A DNA stretch of 64,000 nucleotides from DAOPYU01 sp942493245 (GTDB lineage Bacteria; Sumerlaeota; Sumerlaeia; UBA8349), in the NCBI GenBank assembly GCA_942493245.1, contig OW818685.1, positions 4,588,001 through 4,652,000 on the forward strand, given 5' to 3'. The notes beneath the pieces were generated by a model that was not told where the DNA came from, did no database searches, and worked only from the letters and a program-made list of their open reading frames with translations. A program made the translations under genes and the position numbers. Positions 55,404-63,950 of the stretch are shown here, piece after piece (the first letter of the stretch is position 1; each line of letters begins with the position of its first letter).

Positions 55404-56765
55404 TCACTGGGGTCGCACCGTAACGACCAGCCGCGCGTAACGGGAGAGCGCGGGCGCACCCGTATCCGTAACCGTCAGAATCAGGTGTACCGTTTCCGGC
55501 TTGCTCACGTCCGGCGCGATGAACGAGGCCCCGGCCGTGTCCGCCCCTTCGATCTTGAACGCCGGACCGCGATAACTTCCCGGCTCGGCATAATGGAACC
55601 AGCCGTAGCGCAACGCCTGGCCATCGGGATCGGAGGATTCGCGCGCCTCCAGCGCGACACGCTGGCCGGCCGCAACCTCCCGCTGCCGTTCCCCTTTGAG
55701 CCGAACAACCGGCGGGTGGTTCGCCCCCGCAAAATCGGTAACGCACCAGTCCAGACGCGCCTTGAAGTCGTTTTGCAGATCCTCCGCCCAGCGCGCCAGA
55801 CTGTTATCGCGATGGGTCGTCCCCTGCCACTCATCCGCGCCATTGGCCCAGTAATAGGGACGCCCTTCGGCGTTATCCCGCGAACCGTAACGTCCCGCCC
55901 AACTCCCCCAGGTCGGCTCACTCGGTTCGTTCATGCCGGTCGGCACAAGATACAGAAACATCATCGTGTCGCCCTCTTTCTGAGGGGGTCCGGAATTGGT
56001 CGGATAGAGCGCGCCAAGCGGGCCATGATCGCGAAGCATGTCGCGCTCCTGGTCGAACCCGCCCGCCCGCGCCGTCAACCTCGAAAACTGGTGATACCAA
56101 CGATGGCCCTCCAGTTCCGGCTGCAGCGTGTCCACCCAGATGTTGAAGGCCGGTTTAATCTCCCAGGTATGGCCGCCGAACTCATCGGCGCCGCTGAGCC
56201 GCAGGCGGCTTTTGAACTTCGCATACCCCTCCTGGCCCCGTTCGGCGAGGATGCGATCCAGCGCCCGCTTGAGCGCACTTTCGGCTGAACCGTGGTCCGT
56301 GCCCCAATTCATGAACCAGACAGGACGAGGGTCCGGACGATCCACGGCGGCGACGATCAGGTTCACGCCGGCATCGGTGTCGCCGTAACCGGCAAACGTA
56401 CGCTCCATGAGAGACTGGACGGTCGGGTAACGCGAATCGTGCTTTGCCAGATTGGGTTGACACTCGCCATAGGCCCGCAGGTGCGCCCGCACGATCCCCA
56501 AGCCCGTTCGCTCCACGTTGAGGTTCTCCCCCTCGCGCGCGACGGGACGGTTGGCGATGATCCCCTCGACATCCCATTCGTTGGCATAGAGCAGGAAACG
56601 CACGAGCGATTGCTCGTCATCCGGATCTCCCCCGGCGTCGGTCTCGATAATCACCCGCAGCCGCTCGGCGCCAGAAGCGCCCGACTGCGCCGTGGCCGGG
56701 CGGGCCGACATCAACACCATCGCCCCCAAAATCCACAACGCCAGGAGAGACCTTGTTTGTCCCAT
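55404..56765 (-). CDS. Exported DUF1593 (nucleoside hydrolase-like) protein
   Basis: The protein has 453 residues from ATG 56765 (AAAAGGACTCGG upstream); the frame is open 57 codons further but without conserved sequence. A signal peptide ends near ARPATAQ. The N-terminal two-thirds is DUF1593, which shares the nucleoside hydrolase fold: VIIETDAGGDPDDEQSLVRF has the Asp cluster, and VWFMNWGTDHGSAESALK and FNIWVDTLQPELEG follow. The last about 95 residues are an Ig-like beta domain (NHPPVVRL, ESSDPDGQALRYGWF), typical of this family. Probably cleaves glycosidic bonds of exogenous substrates; the true substrate is unestablished. Confidence 0.85.
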   Translation of the reverse strand: MGQTRSLLALWILGAMVLMSARPATAQSGASGAERLRVIIETDAGGDPDDEQSLVRFLLYANEWDVEGIIANRPVAREGENLNVERTGLGIVRAHLRAYGECQPNLAKHDSRYPTVQSLMERTFAGYGDTDAGVNLIVAAVDRPDPRPVWFMNWGTDHGSAESALKRALDRILAERGQEGYAKFKSRLRLSGADEFGGHTWEIKPAFNIWVDTLQPELEGHRWYHQFSRLTARAGGFDQERDMLRDHGPLGALYPTNSGPPQKEGDTMMFLYLVPTGMNEPSEPTWGSWAGRYGSRDNAEGRPYYWANGADEWQGTTHRDNSLARWAEDLQNDFKARLDWCVTDFAGANHPPVVRLKGERQREVAAGQRVALEARESSDPDGQALRYGWFHYAEPGSYRGPAFKIEGADTAGASFIAPDVSKPETVHLILTVTDTGAPALSRYARLVVTVRPQ

Positions 56766-57000
56766 GATCCGAGTCCTTTTGCCGATGATTTCCGCTCGCA
56801 TGCGCAACGTTCTCTCCCCTATATACTCCCGCACACATTCTTTCCACAAGGGCATAGTCTGAGGGGGGGAGAGGCCCGAAATCAAGTGGCATACCGCTCT
56901 CGCGAACGCAGCGCGACGCAACGGGTGATGAGCCACATCAAGACGGGGAGCGTTCGCGCGGGCGCGCGAATCGAAATGGAAGTAGGGGGGAACAGGTAAT

Positions 57001-57231
57001 CCTGAAAACCGCAGTTGAGGGCAGAAAACAAGTCTTTTGTGCGTATGTTATGGGGCGAAAACGGTTTTGGATCCCTCACCTTTTGGGTAAGAAATTTGAC
57101 TGCGCCAATCAGGAGATGGGCGTTCCCGGCAACCGCTTTCTTCCCACAAAACTGGCCTTTCTGGGAGGGCGGGCGTCCTCGCCCGCCTGAAAGAAAAACC
57201 GGACGATAGGCGTTCAACTGCGGCTTTCAGG
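57001..57231 (+). repeat. Family A dispersed repeat, complete copy (A6)
   Basis: 231 bp with terminal inverted repeats: CCTGAAAACCGCAGTTGA (57001-57018) and TCAACTGCGGCTTTCAGG (57214-57231), 17 of 18 matching. Inside are GGGCGAAAACGGTTTTGG (about 57054), CGCCAATCAGGAGA (about 57103) and the core hairpin GGCGGGCG-TCCT-CGCCCGCC (57168-57187). No transposase and no clear target-site duplication. This is the best reference copy of the family. Confidence 0.88.
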
Positions 57232-57349
57232 TTGATACGGACCAGGGGGAAAGAAGGAAATATGGAGTCGGGTTTGGAGAACCGGGAGAATAAAAAGGGG
57301 AGAGCTCTCCCTCCTCAATTGTCCATTGTCAATTATCCATTATCCCCCC

Positions 57350-58729
57350 TCATCCATTGCTCTCGAACAATAAGGGCAGCGTCTCAACCGGCGCCGCGTT
57401 AAGGCACGGGCGAAAGATTCCCCGTTGCCACAGGTCCGCCATTTGAAACGCCGCGACGAGCGCCAGTCCTTCCTGCTGGGCGCGCGACGCGCGTACCCGC
57501 AGCGCGCGACGACAGACCCAGTTGAACGGTCCCTCGCGCAAGTCCTGTTCCGTCACACCCTCCTGCCAGTCGAACAGATTCAACTGCAACCCGCCCGACA
57601 CACTCACTCCGCTCATGTGTTCCCACGCATAGAGCGCCAGTTTCTCAATCGCCTCGACCACCCTGCCCGCGCCACACGACTCGATATCGAGGCACAGCGG
57701 TCCGGACACCAACAGATCCTGCGAACCGATAGCCGGCTCGACCTCGATCGGCTCCATCAACGCCAGGCGCCACGCCGCATGCTCCTCCGAAAAAAGTCCC
57801 AGCGCCCGCAAAAACACGTGCGGGCGCAACTTCGCCGCACACAACCGCAACGCTTCCAGGCATGGCGCAAGCGCCGCCTCGGCGACCGCCTCCAACTGTC
57901 GGCTCATCGCGCGGCGCTCAAGCGCCGTAAAAGCTCCGGTCCCCACGGGCGCAAACGCGCTTGACGCATCGAGCAACAACTCGACAAACGCAGTGGCCCG
58001 CGGCTCCGCCCAACGCCCGGCCATCGCGTCGCCCTCGATTTGCCATTCCAGTCCCAAACGCGCCCGCGCGCCGGGGCCTGGTTCGCGTTCCGACTGCGCC
58101 ACCACACACTTCAAGCCAAACAACAAATGACGCGCCAGACGATCGCCATCGTTCCGTCCCCAATTCAACGCCCGGCCCAACTTGGCGCTTGTCAGGTCGA
58201 GCCAGGAAGCCAGCTCGCGCCCCAATCCATTCAGGTCCAGAACCACTCCCACACTATCGCGATCCAACGCCTCCAGGCACTCGCGCACGGCCTCTTCGGA
58301 CGCGTCGCGCGGACACCGGCCAAACACGCCCTCGTGCTCCACGCTGATCAGACGCGCCCCGTCGTCCCCCAAGCACACCAGCCATTGGCTCCCCGAATGA
58401 TGCGCCACTGTCCAGAGCGAAAGCCGCTCGATCCAACTCAAATCCAGATATCGGTTGAACAACGCCTCTGGACGCTCGGAGGCCTCTCCACCCGTACCCT
58501 TTCCGAAGTTCACAACGGCCAGTCCGACGGCCTCCCGGCGATAGAAAGACAAAGCGCCCTCGTACCCCCCTTCCTCCCGTCCCTGGCGCGCAATGGTCAA
58601 ACGCCGCAGACGCGGCGCCGGAGAAAACGCGTCGCTCAGACAGGCGCCTTCCTCCAACCGCCACCCCGCGGCGCTCAAGACCCGATCGAAAAGACCCGAC
58701 AGCGATTCCGCCTCCACCCACTCGCTCAT
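57350..58729 (-). CDS. Protein of unknown function, flanked by inverted repeats
   Basis: The protein has 459 residues from ATG 58729 (GGGGGGTGG about 8 bp upstream; GTG 58741 is an alternative). No signal peptide or membrane segment. Segments: a Leu/Ala-rich start, then ALFNRYLDLSWIERLSLWTV and HHSGSQWLVCLGDDGARLIS (about 93-133), helical middle, and YAWEHMSGVSVSGGLQLNLFDW near the end. The pattern of a short LxxGxxGxRLIS strand followed by helices recalls the N-terminal regions of some type IIG or BREX-type methylase proteins, but no catalytic motif (such as NPPY) is present, so I do not assign a function. It sits alone between oppositely oriented family A copies (57001 and 58798). Confidence 0.6.
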   Translation of the reverse strand: MSEWVEAESLSGLFDRVLSAAGWRLEEGACLSDAFSPAPRLRRLTIARQGREEGGYEGALSFYRREAVGLAVVNFGKGTGGEASERPEALFNRYLDLSWIERLSLWTVAHHSGSQWLVCLGDDGARLISVEHEGVFGRCPRDASEEAVRECLEALDRDSVGVVLDLNGLGRELASWLDLTSAKLGRALNWGRNDGDRLARHLLFGLKCVVAQSEREPGPGARARLGLEWQIEGDAMAGRWAEPRATAFVELLLDASSAFAPVGTGAFTALERRAMSRQLEAVAEAALAPCLEALRLCAAKLRPHVFLRALGLFSEEHAAWRLALMEPIEVEPAIGSQDLLVSGPLCLDIESCGAGRVVEAIEKLALYAWEHMSGVSVSGGLQLNLFDWQEGVTEQDLREGPFNWVCRRALRVRASRAQQEGLALVAAFQMADLWQRGIFRPCLNAAPVETLPLLFESNG

Positions 58730-58797
58730 TCCGTTATCCACCCCCCCTGCACATCTGATCCCAACCGTTCTTTTTCGCGTCGGCCATTCCCATTCAT

Positions 58798-59029
58798 CCT
58801 GAAAACCGCAGTTGAGCGTCCCTGCCCCGGCTTTACTCCAGGCGGGCGAGACACCCGCCCTCCCAGAAAACGCACATTTTTATAGGGAGAAAGCGTTTGC
58901 CGGGAGCGCCAATCTCCTGATTGGCGCGGTCAGTTAGACTCACCCAAAAGGTGACCGAGCCAAAACATTTTTCGCCCCAGAACACAAGAATAATGGATTC
59001 GTTTTCTGTCCTCAACCGCGGTTCATCAG
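58798..59029 (-). repeat. Family A dispersed repeat, complete copy in reverse (A7)
   Basis: 232 bp in the opposite orientation to A6. It starts CCTGAAAACCGCAGTTGA (58798-58815), has the core hairpin GGCGGGCG-AGA-CACCCGCC (58841-58859), the segment CGCCAATCTCCTGATTGGCG (about 58908) and ends near TCAACCGCGGTTCATCAG (59012-59029). Confidence 0.85.
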
Positions 59030-59344
59030 ACCGCGGAAGGCGACAATCCCACCTCCGAATCCCCGAACCCGACGGAAACCCAGGGGACATTCCGATTCCC
59101 GATCACCGTCCCCATTCTCTCCACACGGCTGCGAAAAATCAAGAGGCCGTCCCAGACGCCATGACAGCACCCGGGAAGGCCTCGAAATTCCATCGCGCTT
59201 TTTTTTCCCTGCTTCCACCTCGATCCAGCCCTGGCTGGCCTTGAAACAGCCCGATGGGCCATCAGGCCAATGAAAGCGTCTCTGGAGCAAGGAAGGAGAC
59301 GCCCCGGAACCGGAAACCTGCACGGTGGAGGGAAGGCGAAAGAA
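59030..59344. other. Non-coding gap downstream of efp
   Basis: 315 bp. Contains no dispersed repeat of families A-C and no supported gene; it lies after the efp stop codon (minus strand). I could not see a clear terminator. Confidence 0.35.
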
Positions 59345-59914
59345 TTAATTGTTCACCCGCGACTCATACGACCCATCGCGCGTGTCGATGCGCACCACAT
59401 CGCCCGAGTTGATGAACAGCGGCACCTGGGCCACATAGCCCGTCTCCAGCGTCGCGTCTTTCGTCACATTGGTCGCCGTGTTGCCCCGCTCGGCCCGCAT
59501 GGTCTCGACCACCTTCAGGTCCACCTTGGCGGGCAACTCCACACCGATCACCTCATCCTTCCAGATGATGATCATCACCGCCATGTTTTCCATCAGGAAA
59601 CGCGCGCTGTCCCCCACCATCTTCGGCTCGATATGCACCTGCTCATAGGTGTCGTTGTCCATGAAGACATACGACGCGCCATCCTGGTAGAGGTAGTTCA
59701 TACTGCGGTACTGCACGTCGGTCTGCTCGATGCGCTGCGAGGCCTGAAAGTTCTCCTCGATCACGCGGCCCGTCGTCAGGCTTTTCATCCGAATGCGCAC
59801 AAAAGCGCCGCCCTTGCCCGGTTTGTTGTGGTGAAACTCGACGATCGTCCAAACATCGTTCTTGTGCTCGAGCTTCATGTTGTTGGAAACTTTCTGCACC
59901 CCAATCTGCACCAT
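59345..59914 (-). CDS. efp: Translation elongation factor P
   Basis: Relieves ribosome stalling at polyproline stretches. The protein has 189 residues in the usual three beta domains. The loop with the modifiable residue is HHNKPGKGGAFVR, with Lys34 at its tip; KxPGKGxA is the form beta-lysylated by EpmA in many bacteria, though the modifying enzyme is not in the window. C-terminal domain ends TRDGSYESRVNN. GAGGTTGAAGGAAC precedes the ATG. It lies 200 bp after pal, separated by a stem-loop. Confidence 0.97.
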   Translation of the reverse strand: MVQIGVQKVSNNMKLEHKNDVWTIVEFHHNKPGKGGAFVRIRMKSLTTGRVIEENFQASQRIEQTDVQYRSMNYLYQDGASYVFMDNDTYEQVHIEPKMVGDSARFLMENMAVMIIIWKDEVIGVELPAKVDLKVVETMRAERGNTATNVTKDATLETGYVAQVPLFINSGDVVRIDTRDGSYESRVNN

Positions 59915-60013
59915 GTTCCTTCAACCTCGTTTCCTGATTGTCCCGGCCAGAACGCGCCGCGCGCGCTTCGCATGGGCCGCCTATTCCCGATTTCGATTTC
60001 CCCTGAGATGGGA

Positions 60014-60044
60014 AACCAGGCGCACGCTCGGCGTGCGCCTGGTT
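60014..60044 (-). terminator. Stem-loop between pal and efp
   Basis: AACCAGGCGCACGC (60014-60027), loop TCG, GCGTGCGCCTGGTT (60031-60044), a perfect 14-bp stem. On the minus strand TTTCCC follows, so it may terminate pal transcripts, though the T run is short. Confidence 0.6.
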
Positions 60045-60113
60045 CGGTGATACCTTCACACTCGAAGAGAATTGAAACCTCTCTTCTTCAAGCGGCCCGA
60101 CGGCCGCCCGCCA

Positions 60114-60632
60114 CTAGTTCGTGTAGTAGAACTCGCCACGACGGTTCTTCGACCACACCGCCTCGCCCGTGCCCTGAACGGCCGGAGCTTCTTTGCCGCG
60201 CGACAGCGTCGTCAAACGGCTCTCTTCCACACCGCGGCTCACCAGGAACGCCTTGACCGAGTCGGCGCGACGCTGACCCAGCGCCATGTTGTACTCGAGC
60301 GTGCCGCGCTCGTCGCAGTGACCCTCGATCAGGATCGTGCGGCCCTTGGCCTTGTCACTCTTCATGAACTCAGCGCTCTTCTCAAGTTCAACCTTCTGGT
60401 CGCCACGGATCTCGGAACGGTCGTAGTCGAAATAGACGGTCTTGACATCGGACTCAGGGATGCGCTCTTTGATTTCCGAGGGACGCCCCGGCGTTTCGAT
60501 ATCTTTTGTATCCACCGACGTCACCGCGGTCCCGCCGTCATTCACCGGTTTCTGCTTGCGGCAGCTCTTACAACCCAACATCGAGAAGCTCAGCGCGATC
60601 ACCAGGAAGATTTGAAGCGACTGTTTGAACAT
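60114..60632 (-). CDS. pal: Peptidoglycan-associated lipoprotein (Pal/OmpA-like)
   Basis: An outer-membrane lipoprotein that grips peptidoglycan as part of the Tol-Pal system. The protein has 172 residues. Signal peptide with lipobox SMLGC (Cys21), which Lgt would lipidate. An OmpA-type domain (about 65-172) has VYFDYDRSEIR, ILIEGHCDERGTLEYNMALGQRRA and DSVKAFLVSRG; the Asp and Arg that bind diaminopimelate are in GHCDERGT and ALGQRRA. No tolA, tolB or tolQR genes adjoin it. AAGGAGAGC precedes the ATG. Confidence 0.93.
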   Translation of the reverse strand: MFKQSLQIFLVIALSFSMLGCKSCRKQKPVNDGGTAVTSVDTKDIETPGRPSEIKERIPESDVKTVYFDYDRSEIRGDQKVELEKSAEFMKSDKAKGRTILIEGHCDERGTLEYNMALGQRRADSVKAFLVSRGVEESRLTTLSRGKEAPAVQGTGEAVWSKNRRGEFYYTN

Positions 60633-61144
60633 GTTGTTTGCTCTCCTTCTTTACCCGAATCGTGTCGGGCTCGTATCAATTTAGGCCTTGTGCCCGGGCG
60701 CCCCCAAGGCGCTCCAGATGCAAAACACAAGATTTCAACTCTGACACGGACGCATCCTCTGAAACTCGCCGGGAGATCCGTTTGCCGACTGATTGAAGCA
60801 TTCCGTCCCCCGATATGCAAGAAAAATCCTCAGAAAAGATACGGCCCGCACAAAACTGATTTAAAAAGACTTGGGAAACAGGCGAAAACCCGGCCTTTTC
60901 GCCGCTCGACAAAAAAGCGGCGCACTTTGACGATTTTCCGCCCTTTTTCCCCAAACTCTTCTGCGTCCCGGCGCTCTCCGGAACCCCTGAATCTCTGGAT
61001 TTCCACGACTTGAAGCGTTTTCCAACCCGACAAAACACCCGTCCAATTTTTTCTCCCACCGAAAAAGCGCGAAAAAAACCCGTTAACTACTTTCATACCA
61101 AGCATCCAGACAGGCCAGCCTGTCCCTCGGAGACCGTCCCCGGT
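60633..61144. other. Non-coding gap upstream of pal
   Basis: 512 bp between the thioredoxin-fold/TPR gene and pal, both on the minus strand. It should hold the pal promoter. No gene or dispersed repeat of families A-C is visible. Confidence 0.4.
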
Positions 61145-62656
61145 TCACGGCTTTTTCGCGCGTTCCGGCGCGGGTTCGAGATCCTCAAGCATCGCCTTGA
61201 CTTCCGGCTCCATCTGCCCCGCCGGGTAGCGTTTCCGGTACTCGCGCAACACCTGCGCCCCTTCCAGAACCGACTCCGACTGAAACAGCGCCAGCGCGCG
61301 GATATAGAGCGCCATTTCGACCCGGCGGCTCTTCGGGTGCGCTTTCTCGAACGCCACCAGATCGTCCACCATCGCCTTCGGCTCGCGGTCGCGCTTCGTC
61401 ACAATCTCAAGAAACGCCACATCGGCGGCCAGATCGGCTCCCGGTCCGGGCGACAACTGCATCACCTTGCGGTAATCGGCAAGGGCCCGCGTCATCTCTT
61501 CCACCTCGCGCGAGAGACCGTTGCCCGCCAGCAGATCGCCCCGCTGACGCAACAGCGACGCGTCATACGGCGTTTTGACGAGTTGTTCCTCGACTGTTTT
61601 CATCTGTTGTTCCCACGCCAGTTTCGTCTCGATCTCACGGGCATAGACGTCGGGAATCCCCTCCTTCACCGCCGGTTCCAGACGCATGGCCTGCTCGAAG
61701 GCCGCATAGGCCTCACCCGGGCGCTCATACTCCACCATATAGGTCCCCAGCTCGCGATAGAGCGCCGCGTTCTTCGGCTCCTGACGAATCCGCTCCTTCA
61801 ATTTCCGCACCTTCTGTTCCGCCTTCAGAACCGTCAGGATGCTTTCCGGGATATCCTGCGCATTCTGCGAATCAATCGAAAACGCCAGACGGTACGCGGC
61901 CATCGCCTGGGTCATGTCCCCCTGGGCCATCAGCAACGCGCCCTTCTGCTTCTGCAACACAACGTCCCCGGGAGCCGCCTCGATAGCCGCGTTCAGCACC
62001 CGCAATTCTTCCCCCGTTTTGCGCGTGGCGGCCACCCGCTCGAGAAAATCCTCCGGCTTGGGCCGCAGTCCCATGAACCGACCCAGTTCGGTCCCATCGG
62101 CATGCGTCAGAATCGCCATGGGAAACGACCCGATCCGCAATTCCCGAACCATTTCCGGAACTTCCTCCGCGTCCAGATAGACCAGCACGTAGTCCTTTTT
62201 CAGCGCTTCGATCACATCGGGCTTCGCCAGAACTTCGGCGATGACTTTCTGACCCGCCTCGAACACCGACACCCCAAACACCGCCAGCATCGGGCGTTTC
62301 TCGCGCTCGGACTGCGAGCGCGCCGCCTTCCAGTCGCGTCCCCACACCTGCGGAAGCGGAATCCGGACCGCCTGCGAGGCCGAAGTGGGTTTATCGTCCG
62401 CCCCCTTTTTCGACTCGGCGGATTCTTTCTTCCCGGCGTCTTTCCCGCTTTTCTTCCCGGCGGCTTTGGTCCCCTCCGCTTTCGGCGCGTTCGCCGGCGC
62501 TTTTTTCAACTTTGCGTCCGCTTCGCCGCCTTTCGTTCTGGCTGCGGCCACGGGCGCCTTGTCGGCTGCCTGCGGCGCTGCCGGTTCCGCCGCTCCGGCC
62601 CACAAAGAAACGGCCAGAAATCCTCCAGTCACCACACCCCACCAACCCCTCTTCAT
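61145..62656 (-). CDS. Exported thioredoxin-fold protein with TPRs, lacking the CxxC motif
   Basis: The protein has 503 residues. Signal peptide (WWGVVTGGFLAVSLWAGAA), then a Lys/Ala-rich spacer (about 25-95). A thioredoxin-like domain (about 105-205) has KRPMLAVFGVSVFEAGQKV where a CxxC would normally be, LDAEEVPEMVRELRIGSFPMAIL with the cis-Pro (SFP), and GFRLP-type sequence absent. The remaining residues are TPR-like (QAMAAYRLAF, AYAAFEQAMRLEP, ADYRKVMQLSP). Without cysteines it cannot do disulfide chemistry, so it is probably a binding or scaffold protein of the envelope. AAAGGATCAC precedes the ATG. It precedes pal on the same strand by 512 bp. Confidence 0.75.
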   Translation of the reverse strand: MKRGWWGVVTGGFLAVSLWAGAAEPAAPQAADKAPVAAARTKGGEADAKLKKAPANAPKAEGTKAAGKKSGKDAGKKESAESKKGADDKPTSASQAVRIPLPQVWGRDWKAARSQSEREKRPMLAVFGVSVFEAGQKVIAEVLAKPDVIEALKKDYVLVYLDAEEVPEMVRELRIGSFPMAILTHADGTELGRFMGLRPKPEDFLERVAATRKTGEELRVLNAAIEAAPGDVVLQKQKGALLMAQGDMTQAMAAYRLAFSIDSQNAQDIPESILTVLKAEQKVRKLKERIRQEPKNAALYRELGTYMVEYERPGEAYAAFEQAMRLEPAVKEGIPDVYAREIETKLAWEQQMKTVEEQLVKTPYDASLLRQRGDLLAGNGLSREVEEMTRALADYRKVMQLSPGPGADLAADVAFLEIVTKRDREPKAMVDDLVAFEKAHPKSRRVEMALYIRALALFQSESVLEGAQVLREYRKRYPAGQMEPEVKAMLEDLEPAPERAKKP

Positions 62657-62759
62657 CAGTCGTGATCCTTTCCTCTCAAAACCCTGTCGAGCGCCCCCGG
62701 CGCTTCACCCAGCGTACTCGCGAACATCCACATGTCAATGCCAAATGCCCTTCTTAATC

Positions 62760-63190
62760 CTTTTCTAACGAGCCTCTTTCAAAAGTCTTCGCTGCTTATC
62801 GGATACTTTTTAAAGGCTCAAAGGAAAGATGTTGTTCTTGAATCCCGAAGGGATTTCCCTTCAGTAGCCGTAGGTGACCGAAGGGAACCTACGGAATATG
62901 TCCCCATAATAAATCAAACCCCGAAGGGGTTCCCCAATCATTGATTTCACTTTCGTTGGGGCACCCCTTCAGGGTGCGAAATATGCAATTCCCTGTCCGT
63001 GGGTTCCCTTCGGTCACCCACGGCTACTGATCGGGAGGCCCCTTCGGGGCCACCTGAAGAGTATCGAACCTCTTGCAAAAGTCGAAAAAGGCGATCTGAG
63101 CGGTAAAGAGTGAAGGAACATGCGTTCTCGCCAAGAAATCTCCCCGCTTTTCGCCACTTACCCAATTACATTTGCAAAAGGCTCTAACGA
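62760..63190. repeat. 430-bp palindromic region with several nested inverted repeats
   Basis: Fills the gap between the pilin gene and the TPR gene. Edges: GAGCCTCTTTCAAAAG (about 62768) and its partial complement CATTTGCAAAAGGCTC (ending about 63184). Nested inside: CAGTAGCCGTAGGTGACCG (about 62861) faces CGGTCACCCACGGCTACTG (about 63012-63030). The hairpins CCCCGAAGGGG (about 62920) and GGGGCACCCCTTCAGGGTG (about 62960) lie between them. No gene is visible. Confidence 0.7.
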
Positions 63191-63195
63191 AGAAA

Positions 63196-63222
63196 GGCCG
63201 CGCTCTGCGAAAGAGCGCGGCC
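63196..63222 (-). terminator. Stem-loop after the last pilin gene
   Basis: GGCCGCGCTCT (63196-63206), loop GCGAA, AGAGCGCGGCC (63212-63222). On the minus strand TTTCTTC follows. It lies 60 bp past the pilin stop codon. Confidence 0.7.
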
Positions 63223-63281
63223 AGGAACCTCATGTGCGATCCGGAGAACCTCCTGTTACAGAGAACAGAAGGAAAACCCGA

Positions 63282-63950
63282 TTACATCAGTTTGTAGATG
63301 TCGCCGGCGGACGATGTGCCGTTGGTGCCGTCGTAGGTCATGTGCTTGAGGGTATCCAACGGATTGGCCTTGCCCGGCTGGTAAACGGTGCACGATTTCC
63401 ACGTGTTCGGATCCATCGCGGTGGCCTTGCCACCATAACGCGACGGTGTCAACACCCGGTCAATCATGCTGGAGCCTTCGCTGCCGGTCGGACTGGCCGA
63501 CCAGACGATCCACCCCATGTCGGCGGCGTTCGCATAGCCGTAAACAATCCCGCTGCCTTCCGCGAAGACGTCCGAGGGAACCTGAGACAGATAGGCCACC
63601 GGGGTCGTCAACGTGAGCCGACGGTTCGTCGCGGCGGCGCCGATAAGCGCATCCGGGCTGCTGACGAGGGCAAACGTACAACGCTGGGCGGCCTGCGAGC
63701 CGGGCGTTTTCGCTGCCGGACCGGCGTTCAGAGAATTGTTCAGATTCGACGCGGCGCGGGGGTAGATGTTGTTCTCGACCTGAAAGGATTCGATGCCCGT
63801 GGTCATCGAACGCAAGTCCGACTGGACACTCGACACCTTGGCGCGCATCTGCGCTTCCAGGAAGTTGGGGACGGCGATCGCCGCCAGGATCGCGATGATA
63901 GCCACCACGATCAGAAGCTCGATGAGGGTAAAGCCGAAACGCTTTTTCAT
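63282..63950 (-). CDS. Type IV pilin/pseudopilin, class with C-terminal TNGT motif
   Basis: The protein has 222 residues. Leader MKKRFG, then FTLIELLIVVAIIAILAAIAVP with Glu5 (quoted part only), and NFLEAQMRAKVSSVQSDLR, typical of major pilins of Sumerlaeota/Hydrogenedentota-like genomes. The C-terminus ends TYDGTNGTSSAGDIYKLM, matching DPTNGTSSVGEIF in the pilin at 34928. Processing needs a prepilin peptidase not seen here. AAGGAGAGGCATCAG precedes the ATG at 63950. Upstream sequence to base 64000 shows only the start of an intergenic region. Confidence 0.92.
   Translation of the reverse strand: MKKRFGFTLIELLIVVAIIAILAAIAVPNFLEAQMRAKVSSVQSDLRSMTTGIESFQVENNIYPRAASNLNNSLNAGPAAKTPGSQAAQRCTFALVSSPDALIGAAATNRRLTLTTPVAYLSQVPSDVFAEGSGIVYGYANAADMGWIVWSASPTGSEGSSMIDRVLTPSRYGGKATAMDPNTWKSCTVYQPGKANPLDTLKHMTYDGTNGTSSAGDIYKLM

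Noticed and set aside
57001..59029. Composite transposon with transposase
   Set aside because: No transposase motif (DDE or Ser recombinase) is visible in the enclosed gene; only the flanking inverted repeats are seen.
62760..63190. CRISPR array or tandem direct repeats
   Set aside because: The repeats are inverted and nested, not regularly spaced direct repeats, and there are no cas genes in the window.
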